From contig JAHWJQ010000030.1 of assembly GCA_019348305.1 (NCBI GenBank), positions 1-15,410 on the forward strand: a DNA stretch of 15,410 nucleotides. Direction: 5' to 3'. The notes beneath the pieces were generated by a model. The model searched no databases. It was not told the origin of the DNA and was given only the letters and a program-made list of their open reading frames with translations. Positions 13,279 through 15,410 of the stretch are shown one piece after another (positions within the stretch are counted from its first letter, which is position 1; each line of letters starts with the position of its first letter). This DNA comes from Actinomycetota bacterium (GTDB lineage Bacteria; Actinomycetota; Acidimicrobiia; Acidimicrobiales; CADCTF01). Both the position numbers and the translations under genes were made by a program.

Positions 13279-15372
13279 TCAGCCCTGGTTGGGCGGCACG
13301 GAGCTTGGAGATGGAGCTGTGGTGCTCGACGTAGAGGGAGCCGTGGTGCTCGACGTAGTCGGCGGCGGCACGGTGGTGGTCGTCGGGATCACCACCTTCT
13401 TGGGCGGAGGCAGGCGCCGGCCGGGATACTTCGTCACCGCGGGAAAGTCGCCCTGGTACTGCGGGTTCTTCGTGGCCTCGCCCATGTAACGGCGGAAGAT
13501 CCTGGCCGGGAAGGAGCCTCCGTTGACCTTCACCCCTCGCACGTTGGTCATCTTGCGGGCGTTGCCCTCCGGATATCCCATCCAGACTGCGGTCGTGAGC
13601 TTCGGGGTGTAGCCAACGAACCATGCATCGGCGAAGTCCTGGGTGGTCCCCGTCTTGCCCGCTGCCGCTCTGCCGAACCTGGCACTGGAACCCGACCCCC
13701 TCTCGAGCACCTGACGCAGGCAGTGGTTCACCACGTCGGCGGCGTCGCCGTCGAGCACCCGCTCGCGCTCCGGTGGCCGTTCCGCCTCCACCAGGCTGCC
13801 GTCGGCCCGGCGCACCTCCAGGATCATGCGAGGCGTGACCCGCACCCCGCGGTTGGCGAAGGTGGAATACGCGGCCGTCAACTCCATCACCGACACCTCG
13901 TTTGTCCCGAGGACGAGCGAGGCGTTGGGCTCGAGGGTCGAGGAGATGCCGGCGGCGTTGGCGAAGGCGACGGCCTTCTGGGGCCCCAGGGCCAGCTGGG
14001 CCTGCACGTAGACGGTGTTGACCGAGTTGGCGGTGGCGTCGATGAGGTCGAGCGCTGGGCCGAAGTCTCTGTCTTCGTAGTTCTCCACCGGGTAGTCCTT
14101 GCCGTTGTCGGCCTTGGGCACGACGATGGCCGGCGGCGCGGGGAAGGTGGACTTCACGGTGTAGCCGTCCTTGACGAGGGCCGCCAGCACGAACGGCTTG
14201 AACGTCGACCCGGCCTGACGCCCCGATCCACCACCTTCCCGCCCGACCGCATAGTTGACCTTGGAAGCGGCGAAGTTCCGGCCCCCCACCATCGCCAGCA
14301 CCCGGCCCTCGCTGTCGATGGAGACGAGGGCGCCGGCAGGGTCGCTGTCACGGTCGAGCGTGCCGTAGACGGCGTCGTAGGCCTTGGCCTGCAACCCAAG
14401 GTCGAGCGTCGTCTTCACCCGAAGCCCGCCCTGGTAGGTCGCAGCCTCCCCGTAGCGGCGGACCAGCTCCTGGCGGACGTACTCGACGAAGTAGCTCGTG
14501 CCCTTTTCGGCCTGCACCACGTTCGGCTCCTGCTGGTGCGGCTGCAGCACCACCGTCTCCAGCGGAACCTCGCGGGCCTGAGCGAGCTCCTCAGAGCTGA
14601 TCATCCCCAACCCACGCATGTTGGCAAGCGTCCGGTTGCGCCGGCCCACCGCCAGGTCGAGGTTGCGCGCTGCGTCGGCTGCCTCAGGTGCCCGGATCAG
14701 CCCCGCCAGGTAGGCGGCCTCGGCCAGGGAGAGGTCTTTGACGTCCTTGCCGTAGTAGGCCCGGCTGGCTGCCTGCACGCCGTAGGCGCCCCGCCCGAAG
14801 TAGACGGTGTTGAGGTAGCGCTCGAGGATCTCGCGCTTGTCGAATCGCCGCTCCAACTTGACCGAGAGCGTCGCCTCGCGCACCTTGCGGGAGAGCGAGC
14901 GGTCGCGGCCGTCCAGGTAGACGTTCTTCACGTACTGCTGGGTGATGGTGCTGCCCCCCTGCAGCGGCCGCCCCCGCAGGTCGGCCACCGTGGCCCTCAG
15001 GATGCCTACGGGGTCGAGAGCACCGTGGCTGAAGAAGTTGCGATCCTCCGTGGCCAGCACGGCCTCCACCACCACCTCGGGCACCGCGGCCAACTCCACC
15101 GGTAGCCGGTTCTCCCCGCTGTCGATGGAGGCCAGGCGCGAGCCGTGGAGATCGGACAGCACCGTCGTCTCGGCCTGGTCCTTGCCCTGAGGCAGCGGCA
15201 GCTGGGCCAGCACGTAGAGGACCCCGGCCACCGCAGTGAAGCCTGCCAACCCGACGAGGAACAGCACCCGCCGGTAGCGCCACGCCCAGCAACGGCGCCG
15301 GCGCCGTGCCCCCCGCTCGGAGGGGCCGCTCGGGCCCGGCCCGTCGCCCCGCGGCGGTCGGTTTTCCGACAT
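13279..15372 (-). CDS. Class A penicillin-binding protein (GT51 transglycosylase plus transpeptidase)
   Basis: This 697-aa bifunctional peptidoglycan synthase has a cytoplasmic Arg-rich N-terminus, one membrane anchor (about residues 35-57), then a GT51 domain with 'ATEDRNFFSHGALDP' (catalytic E109), 'LQGGSTITQQYVKN' (137-150) and 'ERYLNTVYFGRGAYGVQAAS' (184-203). The transpeptidase domain has S389-x-x-K392 in 'GSTFKPF', S450-V-N and K573-T-G. The last 35 or so residues are a Thr/Ser/Pro tail with an 8-aa repeat. It polymerises lipid II glycans and crosslinks the stem peptides outside the membrane. The ATG is preceded by AGGG within a GGCGCC-rich, partly self-complementary stretch (15373-15390). 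It could share a transcript with panB 60 nt downstream. It resembles the PonA/Pbp1 group; a finer name is not justified. Confidence 0.95.
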   Translation of the reverse strand: MSENRPPRGDGPGPSGPSERGARRRRRCWAWRYRRVLFLVGLAGFTAVAGVLYVLAQLPLPQGKDQAETTVLSDLHGSRLASIDSGENRLPVELAAVPEVVVEAVLATEDRNFFSHGALDPVGILRATVADLRGRPLQGGSTITQQYVKNVYLDGRDRSLSRKVREATLSVKLERRFDKREILERYLNTVYFGRGAYGVQAASRAYYGKDVKDLSLAEAAYLAGLIRAPEAADAARNLDLAVGRRNRTLANMRGLGMISSEELAQAREVPLETVVLQPHQQEPNVVQAEKGTSYFVEYVRQELVRRYGEAATYQGGLRVKTTLDLGLQAKAYDAVYGTLDRDSDPAGALVSIDSEGRVLAMVGGRNFAASKVNYAVGREGGGSGRQAGSTFKPFVLAALVKDGYTVKSTFPAPPAIVVPKADNGKDYPVENYEDRDFGPALDLIDATANSVNTVYVQAQLALGPQKAVAFANAAGISSTLEPNASLVLGTNEVSVMELTAAYSTFANRGVRVTPRMILEVRRADGSLVEAERPPERERVLDGDAADVVNHCLRQVLERGSGSSARFGRAAAGKTGTTQDFADAWFVGYTPKLTTAVWMGYPEGNARKMTNVRGVKVNGGSFPARIFRRYMGEATKNPQYQGDFPAVTKYPGRRLPPPKKVVIPTTTTVPPPTTSSTTAPSTSSTTAPSPSSVPPNQG
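13313..13360 (-). repeat. Two tandem 24-nt repeats in the PBP C-terminal tail
   Basis: Two adjacent 24-nt units (13313-13336 and 13337-13360) differ at only a few bases and both encode a TSSTTAPS-like octapeptide. They sit in the disordered Thr/Ser/Pro tail outside the transpeptidase fold, so their copy number could vary without harming catalysis. Confidence 0.8.
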
Positions 15373-15410
15373 CAGGCGCCCTGGCGCCGCCCTACCGGGA
15401 AGGTGCGAGA

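Noticed and set aside
12385..15105. A 906-codon plus-strand open frame
   Set aside because: It is antisense to panB and the PBP, both with complete catalytic motifs; the translation is Val/His/Gly-rich with no domain signal.
1..15410. CRISPR array, insertion sequence, prophage, tRNA or rRNA
   Set aside because: I saw no regularly spaced repeats, transposase or integrase motifs, or tRNA/rRNA-like sequence on either strand.

Overview
The window is a compact, GC-rich stretch of bacterial chromosome with mostly single-copy housekeeping genes. The order rpsF-ssb-rpsR-rplI-(peptidase)-dnaB on one strand, GTG/TTG starts, frequent 1-14 nt gene overlaps and a near-perfect TCGAAC-N4-GTTCGA type LexA box all point to an actinobacterium. 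The Thr/Ser/Pro-rich C-terminal tail of the class A penicillin-binding protein resembles what I recall from Acidimicrobiia, so that class is my best guess (inference only). I see no rRNA, tRNA, IS element or CRISPR array.

Layout, left to right. (1) 1-390: a plus-strand hypothetical gene, perhaps cut by the window edge, ending 8 nt from the convergent minus-strand set. (2) 399-2111, minus: an apparent three-gene operon read from high to low coordinates: an EamA/DMT transporter, a 67-aa two-helix membrane protein starting inside the transporter's 3' end, and an HD-domain nucleotidase-like hydrolase, with overlaps of 14 and 4 nt. (3) 2290-4758, minus: replicative helicase DnaB interrupted by a 367-aa intein carrying a LAGLIDADG-type homing endonuclease. 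(4) 4759-4959: a roughly 200-nt control region with a LexA/SOS-like operator and two or three DnaA-box-like 9-mers. (5) 4960-5961, minus: a secreted zinc metalloprotease lying between rplI and dnaB. (6) 6029-7735, minus: the rpsF-ssb-rpsR-rplI operon, with a leader that can fold over the rpsF ribosome binding site; bS18 has an unusual C-terminal tail of about 50 residues. (7) 7885-8586, plus: a lone SAM-dependent methyltransferase with an internal 4 x 15-nt tandem repeat. (8) 8573-11633, minus: a translationally coupled trio of GT4 glycosyltransferase, methyltransferase and (alpha/alpha)6-toroid 'prenyltransferase-like' protein, preceded by a membrane-anchored DUF192 protein (11674-12234). (9) 12289-13218, minus: panB. 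(10) 13279-15372, minus: a class A PBP (GT51 plus transpeptidase).

The housekeeping genes fall into translation (bS6, bS18, bL9), replication (SSB, DnaB), coenzyme A precursor synthesis (PanB) and cell-wall synthesis (PBP). The overlapping GT4/methyltransferase/toroid trio probably makes or modifies a surface glycan or glycolipid, but its substrate cannot be read from sequence. I find no obviously new defence or mobile system. The strongest second-look items are the inteinated DnaB with both endonuclease aspartates, the SOS-like and DnaA-like sites upstream of it, the extended bS18 tail and the rpsF leader hairpin.
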